Source of the DNA: Chloroflexota bacterium
GTDB taxonomy: Bacteria; Chloroflexota; Dehalococcoidia; Tepidiformales; Tepidiformaceae
Length of the DNA: 31,386 nucleotides
Direction: 5' to 3'
Assembly: GCA_963169135.1 (NCBI GenBank)
Contig: CAUJEQ010000168.1
Coordinates: 1 to 31,386, forward strand
Part shown: in pieces, positions 14,750 through 22,513 of the stretch
Layout of the letters: the number at the start of each line of letters is the position of its first letter
Position numbering within the stretch: position 1 is the stretch's first letter
Position numbers and translations under genes: made by a program
Notes under the pieces: generated by a model
Seen by the model: only the letters and a program-made list of their open reading frames with translations
Told to the model about the DNA's origin: nothing
The model's database searches: none

Positions 14750-14872
14750 GTGACGACCCCGAACAGGCCACCGCCAGACCTCCCCGAGAACAGGGACCAG
14801 GCTACAACGCCGACCGGGTGCAACCGCGTTCTTCGAGGAAATCTTCCGAACGACGCGGTCACGAGGGCCTAA
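14750..14872 (+). CDS. Possible small ORF, 40 aa
   Basis: GTG-started frame with a strong AGGAGG (14737-14742) seven nt upstream, encoding a Pro/Asn/Thr-rich peptide (MTTPNRPPPDLPENRDQA...). It has no hydrophobic segment or recognisable domain. It lies inside the segment bounded by the 35-bp repeats and overlaps the end of the reverse gene by 14 nt. Support is only the ribosome-binding site; it could be chance. The rest of 14631-14858 shows nothing else. Confidence 0.22.
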   Translation: MTTPNRPPPDLPENRDQATTPTGCNRVLRGNLPNDAVTRA

Positions 14873-15425
14873 GACCAAACATGTGTGCGCTTGCTGCGGC
14901 CGTCGCGAGTAGCAGAAGCACGACTCCAGCCAGTATTGGCCAACGCGCCTGTCCCCCAGGCGCAAGGCCCGTTCCCGTTGAGGGTGGCGCGATGTCCTGA
15001 AGGCCCGCCTGCAGTTGCTCCGCGAACAACGGGTTCGCGACGAACCAGCCAGAGCGCTCACCGTGCTGCGGGGAGACGAGGTAAATCAGAGAGCCTCCGT
15101 CGTAGCGGGCCTCGATTTCCCACACTTGGGCGCGCTGCACGACCGTGCCAGACTCGTCCTTCTCCTCTGGCCAATTCATATGAATGACAAGCGAGTAACG
15201 TGTGGCCGCCATGTTCGCAGCGGACTGGCCCTCGTCGAGAAACAGCTCAGACATGTGGTCGTAGTTGTCGGGAAGTGAGATGACAACGTGGCGAGGCTCT
15301 GCAAGCCCGCCACTGGAGATCACTACGTAATCGACTGAGTTTGGCCCGCCCTTCGCCTTGGCAGTTTCCACCGCGAGTCCGGCTCCGAGGGCGAGAAGTG
15401 CGACGCAAGCGACCAGCCACCGCAT
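14859..15425 (-). CDS. Membrane-anchored extracytoplasmic protein of unknown function, 188 aa
   Basis: Not recognised. It starts at an ATG (15425) that opens a clear signal peptide (MRWLVACVALLALGAGLAVE, then KAKGG). The body (about 25-155) is a soluble outside domain with alternating strands, including YVVISSGGLAEPRHVVISLP, ARYDGGSLIYLVSPQHGERSG. A Pro/Gly linker and a single C-terminal membrane helix (about 160-182) follow, ending with a short tail. The topology is type I: secreted domain held to the membrane at its C-terminus. It lies alone, reversed relative to the epimerase, between two copies of a 35-bp repeat, suggesting later acquisition. Confidence 0.7.
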   Translation of the reverse strand: MRWLVACVALLALGAGLAVETAKAKGGPNSVDYVVISSGGLAEPRHVVISLPDNYDHMSELFLDEGQSAANMAATRYSLVIHMNWPEEKDESGTVVQRAQVWEIEARYDGGSLIYLVSPQHGERSGWFVANPLFAEQLQAGLQDIAPPSTGTGLAPGGQARWPILAGVVLLLLATAAASAHMFGLRPS

Positions 15426-15506
15426 GTCGCCAGTATAGCGCCGAACCCACACAACCTCGCTGAGCGGGGGCTGCGTGCGGGCAGCAATTTCTGGGAGGGC
15501 TAACCG

Positions 15507-15541
15507 AAAGGCGCCCTCGCCATCATGCGCCGCATCAGCTA
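15507..15541 (+). repeat. 35-bp direct repeat, copy 2
   Basis: Exact copy of 14595-14629 with no gene reading through it. It preserves the frame of the epimerase tail and ends in TAA instead of TAG. It lies 81 bp upstream of the reverse gene's start codon, on its promoter side. Confidence 0.95.
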
Positions 15542-15660
15542 ATGACAAGCGTCCCAAACGTCACAGGCGCGCGCGTCAGCAAGCGCGGCGATGCATGTCG
15601 TCCGAACCGTGCCGACGCCCGGCGCAGCAAATGTCCTCACCCATCCGGACACTCGCAACG

Positions 15661-15686
15661 AAAAGGGGCGCCCTGATGGGCGCCCC
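15661..15686 (-). terminator. Terminator of the SDR/MaoC operon
   Basis: A perfect 9-bp GC stem (GGGGCGCCC 15665-15673, GGGCGCCCC 15678-15686) with a TGAT loop. On the minus strand it is followed by a TTTTCGTT tract, so it ends minus-strand transcription 24 nt after the SDR stop at 15710. The remainder of 15542-15660 shows no gene. Confidence 0.75.
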
Positions 15687-15709
15687 CTCCGGTCTGCTGA
15701 CCTCCCTGC

Positions 15710-16687
15710 CTACCCCCGCCCGGGTATCTGCAGGTCATCCGCTGGCGGCGCGGGGTTCACCACCCCGGCCATCAACTGCTGGGGCACCAGCATGCGCAGC
15801 TCATCGAGCGTCCACTTGCCGTGCTTGTAGATGTTCTTGAACGGCGGGTACATGTCCTGGAGCAACCCGACGTGCCCGCCGGCCACCTGGAAGATGCGCC
15901 CGTTGATGTTCCACGCTTCGTCCAGCAACAGGTAGACCGTCATCGGCGCCACCATGTCTGGGCCGCGCATCGCGGCTGCTTCCTGGGCCGCGGTGTTGGT
16001 CGCCGGTGCCGGGGCAGCTCCGCCGGCGCCCGCGATGCCTCGCGCCGCCCGCAGCTCGCGCGAGGCCTGGGGCACCGTTGCCGTCAGCCGGGTCGACGCC
16101 CCGGGGGCAATGCAGTTCACCGTCACCCCGTAGCGCCCCAGGTCCCGCGCCGCTACCCGGGTCAGGCCCGCCACGCCCGCCTTCGCAGCGCCGTAGTTCG
16201 CCTGTCCCGAGTTGCCCTGCAGGCCCGATACCGAACTGTAGTTCACGATCCGCCCGTAACGCTGCTGCCGCATCAAGACGGAGGCCGGCTTGATCGTCGT
16301 GAAGTGGCCCTTCAGGTCCACCCGGATCACGTCGTCCCACTCGTCCTCGTTCAGGTTGAACACCATCCGGTCCCGAAGGATCGCGGCCAGGTTGATCAGC
16401 CCGTCGAGCCGTCCCCACCCGTCCAGCGCCGACCGGATGACGCTCTCCCCGCCCTCCATCGTCGAGACATCGGCGAAGTTGGCGACCGCTTCGCCGCCTG
16501 CCTTCTTGATTTCCTCGACCACCTGGGCAGCCGGCCCGTTGTCGGTACCCGAGCCGTCAGGGTTCACGCCCGGGTCGTTCACCACCACCCGTGCGCCTTC
16601 CGACGCTGCCAGCAACGCGCATTCGCGTCCGATGCCGCGGCCCGCGCCCGTCATCGCTATCACTTTGCCTTCGAGCAGATTGCCCAT
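15710..16687 (-). CDS. SDR (3R)-hydroxyacyl-CoA dehydrogenase-like (MFE-2/HSD17B4 type), 325 aa
   Basis: Classical SDR that probably oxidises (R)-3-hydroxyacyl-CoA to 3-ketoacyl-CoA with NAD. The cofactor motif TGAGRGIG lies at 14-21. The insertion after the second strand (NDPGVNPDGSGTDNGPAAQVVEEI) is characteristic of the dehydrogenase domain of peroxisomal multifunctional enzyme type 2. The catalytic set is NLA/N, S in NYSSVSG, and YGAAK. It extends past the usual SDR length with a Pro-rich C-terminal part (about 225-325) including WNINGRIFQVAGG. It is 8 nt downstream of the hydratase gene in a three-gene operon. A fatty-acid or steroid side-chain substrate is likely but not provable. Confidence 0.85.
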   Translation of the reverse strand: MGNLLEGKVIAMTGAGRGIGRECALLAASEGARVVVNDPGVNPDGSGTDNGPAAQVVEEIKKAGGEAVANFADVSTMEGGESVIRSALDGWGRLDGLINLAAILRDRMVFNLNEDEWDDVIRVDLKGHFTTIKPASVLMRQQRYGRIVNYSSVSGLQGNSGQANYGAAKAGVAGLTRVAARDLGRYGVTVNCIAPGASTRLTATVPQASRELRAARGIAGAGGAAPAPATNTAAQEAAAMRGPDMVAPMTVYLLLDEAWNINGRIFQVAGGHVGLLQDMYPPFKNIYKHGKWTLDELRMLVPQQLMAGVVNPAPPADDLQIPGRG

Positions 16688-16695
16688 GGTCTCTC

Positions 16696-17115
16696 CTAAC
16701 TATCGATGCGGACAGTCGCCGTTCCCGGCGTCGTCTTCTTGCCCTGCGGGTTCTCGGTCCACACTTCCAGGTCGACCAGCTTTTCGCCGCCTTCTTCGTA
16801 CTTCCGCGTCACCACGCCCTTGCAGATGATGTCTTCGTTCGGGTAGTCCATGCCGCGGTAGCTGCACCCGTACTTCTTGATCCGCCCGTTGTTGCCGATC
16901 CAGTCGTGCACCAGCTGTCCCAGGAACGCATTCTTCAGCGCTCCGTGGACGATCAACCCGGGCAGGCCGGTGCCCACCGCAAAGTCCTTGTCATAATGGA
17001 TCTGGTAGAAGTCGCCCGAGCCCGCCGCCCACAGCACCAGCTGCTGCGTGCTGCAGTTCTTCTTCAGCGTGGGGATCTCCATCCCTTCCGAGACCTCATT
17101 CCACTTCACTGCCAT
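16696..17115 (-). CDS. MaoC-like (R)-specific enoyl-CoA hydratase subunit (catalytic half), 139 aa
   Basis: Single hot-dog-fold protein. The hydratase-2 motif is present as AAGSGDFYQIHYDKDFA (about residues 31-47), with the catalytic Asp and His in place; the usual NP of GDxNPxH is replaced by YQ. GLPGLIVHGAL is the conserved substrate-gating helix. Proteins of this size usually pair with a second, non-catalytic hot-dog subunit (as in HadB with HadA), and the next gene upstream fits that role. It hydrates trans-2-enoyl-CoA to (R)-3-hydroxyacyl-CoA, feeding the SDR encoded 8 nt downstream. Confidence 0.83.
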   Translation of the reverse strand: MAVKWNEVSEGMEIPTLKKNCSTQQLVLWAAGSGDFYQIHYDKDFAVGTGLPGLIVHGALKNAFLGQLVHDWIGNNGRIKKYGCSYRGMDYPNEDIICKGVVTRKYEEGGEKLVDLEVWTENPQGKKTTPGTATVRIDS

Positions 17116-17126
17116 TGTCCTTCCTC

Positions 17127-17621
17127 CTAGTAGCGGATGCCGGTACCGGTCGAGATGGCTACGACCTTGCCGTCCTGGTTCTTGTAGACCGTCTTGCTCG
17201 TGGTGATGAGCATTTCGCCAAGGCTGCCCTTGGTCTCCTCATAGTTCGCCACGTGCGTGGTCGAAGTCAGGACATCGCCGGCGCAGATGTCATCGAAGTA
17301 TTCGATCTCCGTGCCGCCGTTGAGGACGCGCCGGAGTGGACGGCTCGGCTCGGGCCCCCCGAACATCCCGCCGCCTCCCCGTCGCGATGGGGCGTTCGGG
17401 TTGAAGACCGGGGTGCCAAGGTAGCCGGGCGGGGCGACAATGCTGCGGTAGCCGGCCGCCTTCGCGGCTGCCTCGTCGTAGTAGATCGGGTCGACGTGGC
17501 CCACCGAGCGGGCAAACATCCGGATCGCCGTCTTGTCGACCTCGCTGGTCATCGGCTCGGATTCCTTGCCGACCTGGGCGCGCATTGCATCGGTAATCAG
17601 GGGCGGGAGTTCATCTGCCAC
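17127..17621 (-). CDS. MaoC N-terminal-type (FAS1-like) dehydratase subunit, 164 aa
   Basis: Hot-dog protein of the MaoC_dehydrat_N group, partner of catalytic MaoC subunits. Conserved segments are VDKTAIRMFARSVGHVDPIYYDEAAAKAAGY, IVAPPGYLGTPVF, LNGGTEIEYFDDICAGDVL and the GSLGEMLITTSKTVY strand. The place of the hydratase His is Tyr (DPIYYDE), so this half is probably structural and shapes the acyl pocket. The GTG at 17621 with ggagagaa two to nine nt upstream is chosen; an ATG further up at 17723 would place the promoter inside the gene. It leads the operon with the catalytic subunit 11 nt downstream. Confidence 0.83.
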   Translation of the reverse strand: MADELPPLITDAMRAQVGKESEPMTSEVDKTAIRMFARSVGHVDPIYYDEAAAKAAGYRSIVAPPGYLGTPVFNPNAPSRRGGGGMFGGPEPSRPLRRVLNGGTEIEYFDDICAGDVLTSTTHVANYEETKGSLGEMLITTSKTVYKNQDGKVVAISTGTGIRY

Positions 17622-17654
17622 AGTTCTCTCCAAAGGTAGCGTTGTGCGTTCGAA

Positions 17655-17683
17655 ACGATACGCGAACCCCCACAGGCCGTAAA
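17655..17683 (-). promoter_or_regulatory. Promoter of the MaoC-MaoC-SDR operon
   Basis: On the minus strand: TTTACG (17683-17678), a 17-nt spacer, TATCGT (17660-17655). This gives a leader of about 30 nt carrying the GGAGAGAA ribosome-binding site before the GTG at 17621. Confidence 0.55.
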
Positions 17684-17807
17684 CAAACCCTTTCCGCACC
17701 CGCCGGTTTCGCCCCGAACGCAAAGATCAGGGTTTTGTCGCCGCCCTACCCGGAGCCTCCGCCATGAGATCGGGGACTCCCCAATGCGCCCCCGAAATGC
17801 GCATCGC

Positions 17808-17813
17808 TAGAGT
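17808..17813 (+). promoter_or_regulatory. Putative -10 (TAGAGT) of the flagellar operon
   Basis: TAGAGT, the same hexamer as before the ECF sigma gene, 44 nt before the fliF ATG. No good -35 is seen, nor a clear sigma-28 (TAAA-N15-GCCGATAA) pattern. An upstream activator or another sigma factor may be needed. Confidence 0.35.
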
Positions 17814-17857
17814 CCTGAACACCGGGCGCGACCGCTCGGGATTCGCTGGAGGCGTAC

Positions 17858-19441
17858 ATGGGACAGGGCACCCCGCTTGCACCGCTCTTCGAACGATGGA
17901 ACGAGCTGCCGCGGACACGGCAGATCATGCTCGGCGCCATCGGCGCGGCGACGCTCCTGGTCCTCTACTTCGTCTTCCTTGCCTCGTCCCAGCCCAACAT
18001 GGTCGTCGCCTTCAGCGGCCTCGCCCCGGAAGATAGCGGCGCCATCGCCGACCAGCTCGAAAGCGATGGTGTGAAATACGAACTTGGCGGCGGCGGCTCC
18101 ACCGTCTCCGTGCCCGCCAACAAGGTGGCCGAAGTCCGCATCAGTCTCGCCCAGGCCGGCCTCCCCAAGGGCGGCTCCATCGGCCTCGAAATCTTTGACC
18201 AAACCAACTTCGGCGCCACCGACTTTGTCCAGCAAGTCAACTTCCGCCGCGGCCTCGAAGGCGAGCTCGCTCGCTCCATCAACACCCTCAGCGGCGTCCG
18301 CGCCAGCCGTGTCCACATCTCCATGCCAAAGGAAGCCATCTTCAAGGAAGACCAGGCCGAGGCCACCGCCAGCGTCCTCCTCCAGCTCCAGTCCGGCGCC
18401 CGTCTCAACGACGAGCAAGTCCGCGGCATCACCAACCTTGTCACCAACTCCGTCGAGGGACTCGACCAAAGCGGCGTCACCATCATCGATGACTCCGGCC
18501 GCGTGCTGTTCGATGGCGCAACCTTCTCCCAGGCGTTCTCCACCGGCGCGACTTCCAGCCAGATGGAGCTCCAGCGCCAGTACGAACTCTCCCTCCAGCG
18601 CGATGTCACCGAAACGCTCGCAAAGGTCGTTGGGCCAGGCCGCAGCGCCGTTACCGTGCGCGCAGCCCTCAACTTCGACAAGGTGAGCTCCGTAGCCGAC
18701 GAGTTCGGCGCCCCCGACCAGGCCATCCCGCGCAGCTCCACCACCGTTACCGAGACCTTCACCGGCAGCAACATCAATGTCGGCAATGTGCCCGGCACGG
18801 GCACGAACGGCGGCACCGGCGCCGGCACCGATACGACCGCCAACGGCAATAGCGAGTACTCCCGCACCGAGACCACCACCAACAACGAGATCAACCGCGT
18901 CACCTCTACCACCGAGCGCGCGCCCGGCTCGGTCGAGCGCCTCAGTGTCTCCGTCGTCCTCGATGAGAGTGTTTCGGCCGCCCAGGAAGCCAGCCTCACG
19001 AGCGCCGTCGCTGCCGCCGTTGGGCTGGACCAAACCCGTGGCGATACCCTCAGCGTCACCCGCCTGCCCTTCGATGCCAGCGTCCGCGATGACCTTGTCA
19101 TGGCCGCTGGGGACGGTCTTGGCACCTACCTCCAGTACCTCAAGCTGCTCCTGCCCATGCTCGCCGTGATCCTGGCATTCGTCCTGGTCATGCTCTTGCT
19201 CCGGTCGCTCGGCAAGCGCCAGTTGGCCCTCCCCGGCGTGCCCCAATCCCAGATGCTCCCGGCCGGGGCTGGTGCATCCGCGCTCGCGTCCGGGGCCATG
19301 GCCTCGCTCCCGCGAGCGCCCAACCTCCCCGCCATAGAGACCGCGCCGGACCCCCACGAAGAGCGCGTTATCAAGCTCGCCGAAGCCAACCCCCGCGCCG
19401 TCGCCGATGTCGTCCAGACGTGGATGAGGGAAGAGGGGTAA
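17858..19441 (+). CDS. fliF: Flagellar MS-ring protein FliF, 527 aa
   Basis: Builds the membrane-supramembrane ring that seats the rotor and the export gate. TM1 spans about 23-42. The YscJ/FliF ring-building motifs follow (VVAFSGLAPEDSGAIADQLESDGVKYEL, then ANKVAEVRISLAQAGLPKGGSIGLEIFD, and VRASRVHISMPKEAIF). The Gly/Thr/Asn-rich loop at about 305-335 lies in the beta-collar region. TM2 spans about 426-448. The cytoplasmic tail ends in LAEANPRAVADVVQTWMREE, the conserved FliG-binding helix. Length is near the usual 540-560. Shine-Dalgarno ggagg at 17848-17852. It opens the operon, divergent from the MaoC operon, with 236 bp between. Confidence 0.96.
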   Translation: MGQGTPLAPLFERWNELPRTRQIMLGAIGAATLLVLYFVFLASSQPNMVVAFSGLAPEDSGAIADQLESDGVKYELGGGGSTVSVPANKVAEVRISLAQAGLPKGGSIGLEIFDQTNFGATDFVQQVNFRRGLEGELARSINTLSGVRASRVHISMPKEAIFKEDQAEATASVLLQLQSGARLNDEQVRGITNLVTNSVEGLDQSGVTIIDDSGRVLFDGATFSQAFSTGATSSQMELQRQYELSLQRDVTETLAKVVGPGRSAVTVRAALNFDKVSSVADEFGAPDQAIPRSSTTVTETFTGSNINVGNVPGTGTNGGTGAGTDTTANGNSEYSRTETTTNNEINRVTSTTERAPGSVERLSVSVVLDESVSAAQEASLTSAVAAAVGLDQTRGDTLSVTRLPFDASVRDDLVMAAGDGLGTYLQYLKLLLPMLAVILAFVLVMLLLRSLGKRQLALPGVPQSQMLPAGAGASALASGAMASLPRAPNLPAIETAPDPHEERVIKLAEANPRAVADVVQTWMREEG

Positions 19442-19444
19442 CCG

Positions 19445-20467
19445 GTGGTGGTCACGCGGGAGGAGAAGCTCAAGGGACGCAAAAAGGCCGCTGCCCTGCT
19501 CATTACCCTGGGCAAGGAGCGCTCCGCCGAGATCCTGCGCCACCTGAGTGATGAGGATATCGAGCGCCTCACCTGGGAAATCTCCGCCATGGGCGAACTC
19601 CAGCCCGAGCAGCGCAAGGAAGTTGTCGAGGAGTTCGAAAGCTCTGCCGTTGCCCGCAACGTCATCTCTCTCGGCGGGCTCGAATACGCCGAAGACCTTC
19701 TCCGCCTCGCTCTTGGCGAAGAGAAGGCGACTGAACTCATCGACCGCCTCTCGGCTACCTCCCCCACCGTCCCCTTTGGCTTCCTCCGCCACCTCAACGT
19801 CCAGCAACTCGTGAACTTTCTCAGCAATGAGCACCCCCAGACCATTGCCCTCCTTACATCGTTCCTCCAGTCCGACAAGGCCGCCCAGGTGCTTGCCGGA
19901 CTGGAACCGGAAATGGCGGCGGATGTCGCCCAGCGCATCGCCCTCATGGACCGTGCCAACCCCGAAATCGTCAACGAGGTCGAAGCCGTCCTCAGGCGAA
20001 AGCTCAGCGCTGTCCTTCAGCCCACCCGCCAAACGCAAACCGTCGGCGGCATCGAGGTCCTCGTTCAGCTCCTCAAACAATCCTCCCGGATGACCGAGAA
20101 GACCATCATCGAGGCCCTCGAGGACAACGAGCCCGAACTCGCCGACCAGATCAAGAAGCGCATGTTCGTCTTTGAGAACATCGCCACCCTCGACGACCGC
20201 TCCATCCAGCGCATCCTCCGCGAAGTCGAGGTACGCGACCTCTCGCTTGCGCTGAAAGCCACTCCCGAAGGCGTGAAGGAGTGCATCCTCCGCAACATGT
20301 CCACCCGCGCCGCCCAGATGATGAAAGAGGACATGGACGCATCCGGTCCCGTCCGCCTGCGCCAGGTCGAGGAGGCCCAGCAGCGCGTCGTCGAAGTCAT
20401 CCGCAGGCTCGATGAAGCCGAGGAAATCGTGATCGCACGTGGTGGGGACGATGAACTCGTTGGCTAG
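19445..20467 (+). CDS. fliG: Flagellar motor switch protein FliG, 340 aa
   Basis: C-ring protein that couples stator torque to rotation and switching. All three armadillo-like domains are visible: the N-terminal KAAALLITLGKERSAEILRHLSDEDIERL (FliF contact), the middle EHPQ motif (129-132, FliM contact), and the C-terminal torque helix region ATLDDRSIQRILREVEVRDLSLALK with charged residues in place. Length is typical. It begins at GTG, 3 nt after fliF; a second GTG follows immediately, so the start is uncertain by one codon. Its last 17 nt overlap fliH. Confidence 0.96.
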   Translation: MVVTREEKLKGRKKAAALLITLGKERSAEILRHLSDEDIERLTWEISAMGELQPEQRKEVVEEFESSAVARNVISLGGLEYAEDLLRLALGEEKATELIDRLSATSPTVPFGFLRHLNVQQLVNFLSNEHPQTIALLTSFLQSDKAAQVLAGLEPEMAADVAQRIALMDRANPEIVNEVEAVLRRKLSAVLQPTRQTQTVGGIEVLVQLLKQSSRMTEKTIIEALEDNEPELADQIKKRMFVFENIATLDDRSIQRILREVEVRDLSLALKATPEGVKECILRNMSTRAAQMMKEDMDASGPVRLRQVEEAQQRVVEVIRRLDEAEEIVIARGGDDELVG

Positions 20468-21137
20468 ACCCTCACGCGTCATCCGCTCGGCCCCCTCCGA
20501 GGATGAGGTGTTCGTCCTTGGCGAGTCCGCCCGCCGCACCCTCCCGGTGAACGGCCCCATGGCCACCGCAGAGGAGATCGTTGACGGCGCAAACCGCCAG
20601 GCTGCCGCGATCGTCGCCGAGGCCCACCAGCAGGCCGCAGCCATCGCCGCGCAGGCCGCCTCCATCCGCGAAGCCGGCCGCACTGCCGGGTATGCCGACG
20701 GCCATGCGGCTGCCCTGCTCGAAGCGGACAAGCTCGTTGGGCTCCTTCGCGCGGCGGCCGCCGCCGGGGCTGCTATCCGCGACCAGCTCGCCGGCGAAGC
20801 TTCCGGGGTCATCACCCGTGCCGTCCTTGTTGCGGTCCGCCGGATCATCGGGGAGTACTACGCCGGCGACCCGGCCCGCACCACTGCCATTGTTGCCGAC
20901 GCGGTACGGGCGGCCTCCGGGCAGGAAATGTTCTCCATCCGCGTCCATCCGGAAGCCGAAGCGCCCGTCACCGCCGCCCTTGTGGACCTCGCGGGCTACG
21001 TCCGGCCAGATGAGTCGGTCGATGTCGGCGGGTGCATCATCGACCTTCGGAACGGGACCATCGACGCCACCCTCGATACCCGGCTCTCGCTGATGGAGCT
21101 CGCCATTGGCGCTTCCAGCGGAGCGGAGTCGCCATGA
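20451..21137 (+). CDS. fliH: Flagellar assembly protein FliH, 228 aa
   Basis: Regulator and tether of the FliI ATPase in the flagellar type III export apparatus. An Ala/Glu/Gln-rich helical stretch (about 40-95, NRQAAAIVAEAHQQAAAIAAQAA) is typical of the FliH stalk. The C-terminal domain contains the characteristic VGGCIIDLRNGTIDATLDTRLSLMELAI (FliH/SctL consensus). The ATG at 20451 is inside the fliG end; the longer GTG start would increase the overlap. It overlaps fliI by 4 nt. Confidence 0.9.
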   Translation: MNSLARPSRVIRSAPSEDEVFVLGESARRTLPVNGPMATAEEIVDGANRQAAAIVAEAHQQAAAIAAQAASIREAGRTAGYADGHAAALLEADKLVGLLRAAAAAGAAIRDQLAGEASGVITRAVLVAVRRIIGEYYAGDPARTTAIVADAVRAASGQEMFSIRVHPEAEAPVTAALVDLAGYVRPDESVDVGGCIIDLRNGTIDATLDTRLSLMELAIGASSGAESP

Positions 21138-22513
21138 CCACCGCACTGCTCGACGCGCTGGTCGAAGCCGCCGCGACGGCAAACGTGCATCGCCGGTCCG
21201 GCACTGTCCTGCACGCATCCGGTGAAATGGTTACGGCTACCGGCATCAACCTCGAGCCGCATGAGATGGTTTTCGTCGAAGACCCGGCGGGCCGCCCCCT
21301 GGCCGCCGAGTGCGCCGGCGCCAGCGGTCCAAACAGCTACCTCGCGGTCCTCGACCGGGGCTCCATCCTCGCCGGGGCAAAGGTCTTCGCCTCCGGGCGG
21401 CCTCCCTCCGCGCCGGTTGGCCGTGCCTTGCTCGGCCGAGTGCTCGATGGACTCGGCCGCCCGATGGATGGCGGCCCCGAGCCGGCTGGCGTCCGCTGGG
21501 TGCCCGGCTACGCCGAGCCCCCGCACCCGCTCGATCGAGCCCCCATCGCCACCAGTCTCCCCTGCGGCGTGCGCGCCATCGATGGATTCCTCACCCTCGG
21601 GCGCGGCCAGCGAGTCGGCGTCTTTGCCGGCTCCGGCGTCGGCAAGAGCACCCTCCTCGGCATGCTCGCCCGCGGTACTGCCGCCGACATCACGGTCATC
21701 GCCCTCATCGGCGAGCGCGGCCGCGAAGTCCGGGACTTCATCGAGCACGACCTCGGCGCCGAAGCGCTCCAGCGTTGTGTCGTCGTCGCATCCACCGGCG
21801 ACAACCCCGCCGCCATGCGGCTCTGCGCCGCCCGTACCGCCACCTCCATCGCCGAGGCGTTCCGCGCCGAGGGACACAACGTCCTCCTTCTCTTCGATAG
21901 CCTCACGCGCGTCGCCATGGCTCAGCGTGAGGTCGGCCTCGCAGCTGGCGAACCTCCCACCACCAAGGGCTACCCCCCGTCGGTCTTCAGCCTGCTCCCC
22001 CACCTCATGGAGCGCGCGGGTCCCGCCGCCGCGGGCAGCATCACCGCCATCTACACCGTGCTCGTCGATGGTGAAGACATGGACGAACCGATCGCCGACC
22101 TCGCTCGCGCCACCCTCGATGGGCACATCGTCCTTCGCCGCACGCTTGCCAGCGCCGGCCACTACCCGCCCATCGATGTGCTCGCCAGTGTCTCCCGGCT
22201 CATGGAACGGGTGGCCTCGCCAGCCCACAGGGACGCCGCGCAGCGCCTGCGCCAGCTGCTGGCCGCCCACGCGGATGCCCGTGACCTCATCTCCATTGGC
22301 GCCTACGTCCGCGGCAGCGACCCCCTGGTCGACCGCGCTATCGACCTCGTCCCAGAGGTCAACGCCTTCCTTCGCCAGTCCGCTTCGGAGGTGACGCCGT
22401 TCCCGGAGGCCATCGCCGCACTTCGGGCCATCGATCCGGTCCAGACCTTCTTTGCCGAGGATGCCGATGACATTGACGCCACAGAGATTGAGACGCCTGG
22501 TGAAACACCGTGA
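21134..22513 (+). CDS. fliI: Flagellum-specific ATPase FliI, 459 aa
   Basis: F1-beta-like ATPase of the flagellar export apparatus. The Walker A GSGVGKST lies at 166-173, the Walker B LLLFDS ends at about 256, and the catalytic Glu is in GERGREV. The export-ATPase signature PPTTKGYPPSVFSLLPHLMERAG and DEPIADLARATLDGHIVL are conserved. It starts with ATG overlapping the fliH stop (ATGA). The N-terminal beta domain is complete. The 3' end overlaps fliJ by about 53 nt in another frame. Confidence 0.96.
   Translation: MTTALLDALVEAAATANVHRRSGTVLHASGEMVTATGINLEPHEMVFVEDPAGRPLAAECAGASGPNSYLAVLDRGSILAGAKVFASGRPPSAPVGRALLGRVLDGLGRPMDGGPEPAGVRWVPGYAEPPHPLDRAPIATSLPCGVRAIDGFLTLGRGQRVGVFAGSGVGKSTLLGMLARGTAADITVIALIGERGREVRDFIEHDLGAEALQRCVVVASTGDNPAAMRLCAARTATSIAEAFRAEGHNVLLLFDSLTRVAMAQREVGLAAGEPPTTKGYPPSVFSLLPHLMERAGPAAAGSITAIYTVLVDGEDMDEPIADLARATLDGHIVLRRTLASAGHYPPIDVLASVSRLMERVASPAHRDAAQRLRQLLAAHADARDLISIGAYVRGSDPLVDRAIDLVPEVNAFLRQSASEVTPFPEAIAALRAIDPVQTFFAEDADDIDATEIETPGETP

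Noticed and set aside
12696..14771. Very long 691-codon minus-strand open frame over the anti-sigma and epimerase genes
   Set aside because: It is an antisense shadow created by GC-rich third positions; the plus-strand genes have clear domains, and the shadow has no recognisable domain.
17807..20848. 1013-codon minus-strand open frame across fliF-fliG-fliH
   Set aside because: Shadow of the flagellar genes, low-complexity composition, no family features.
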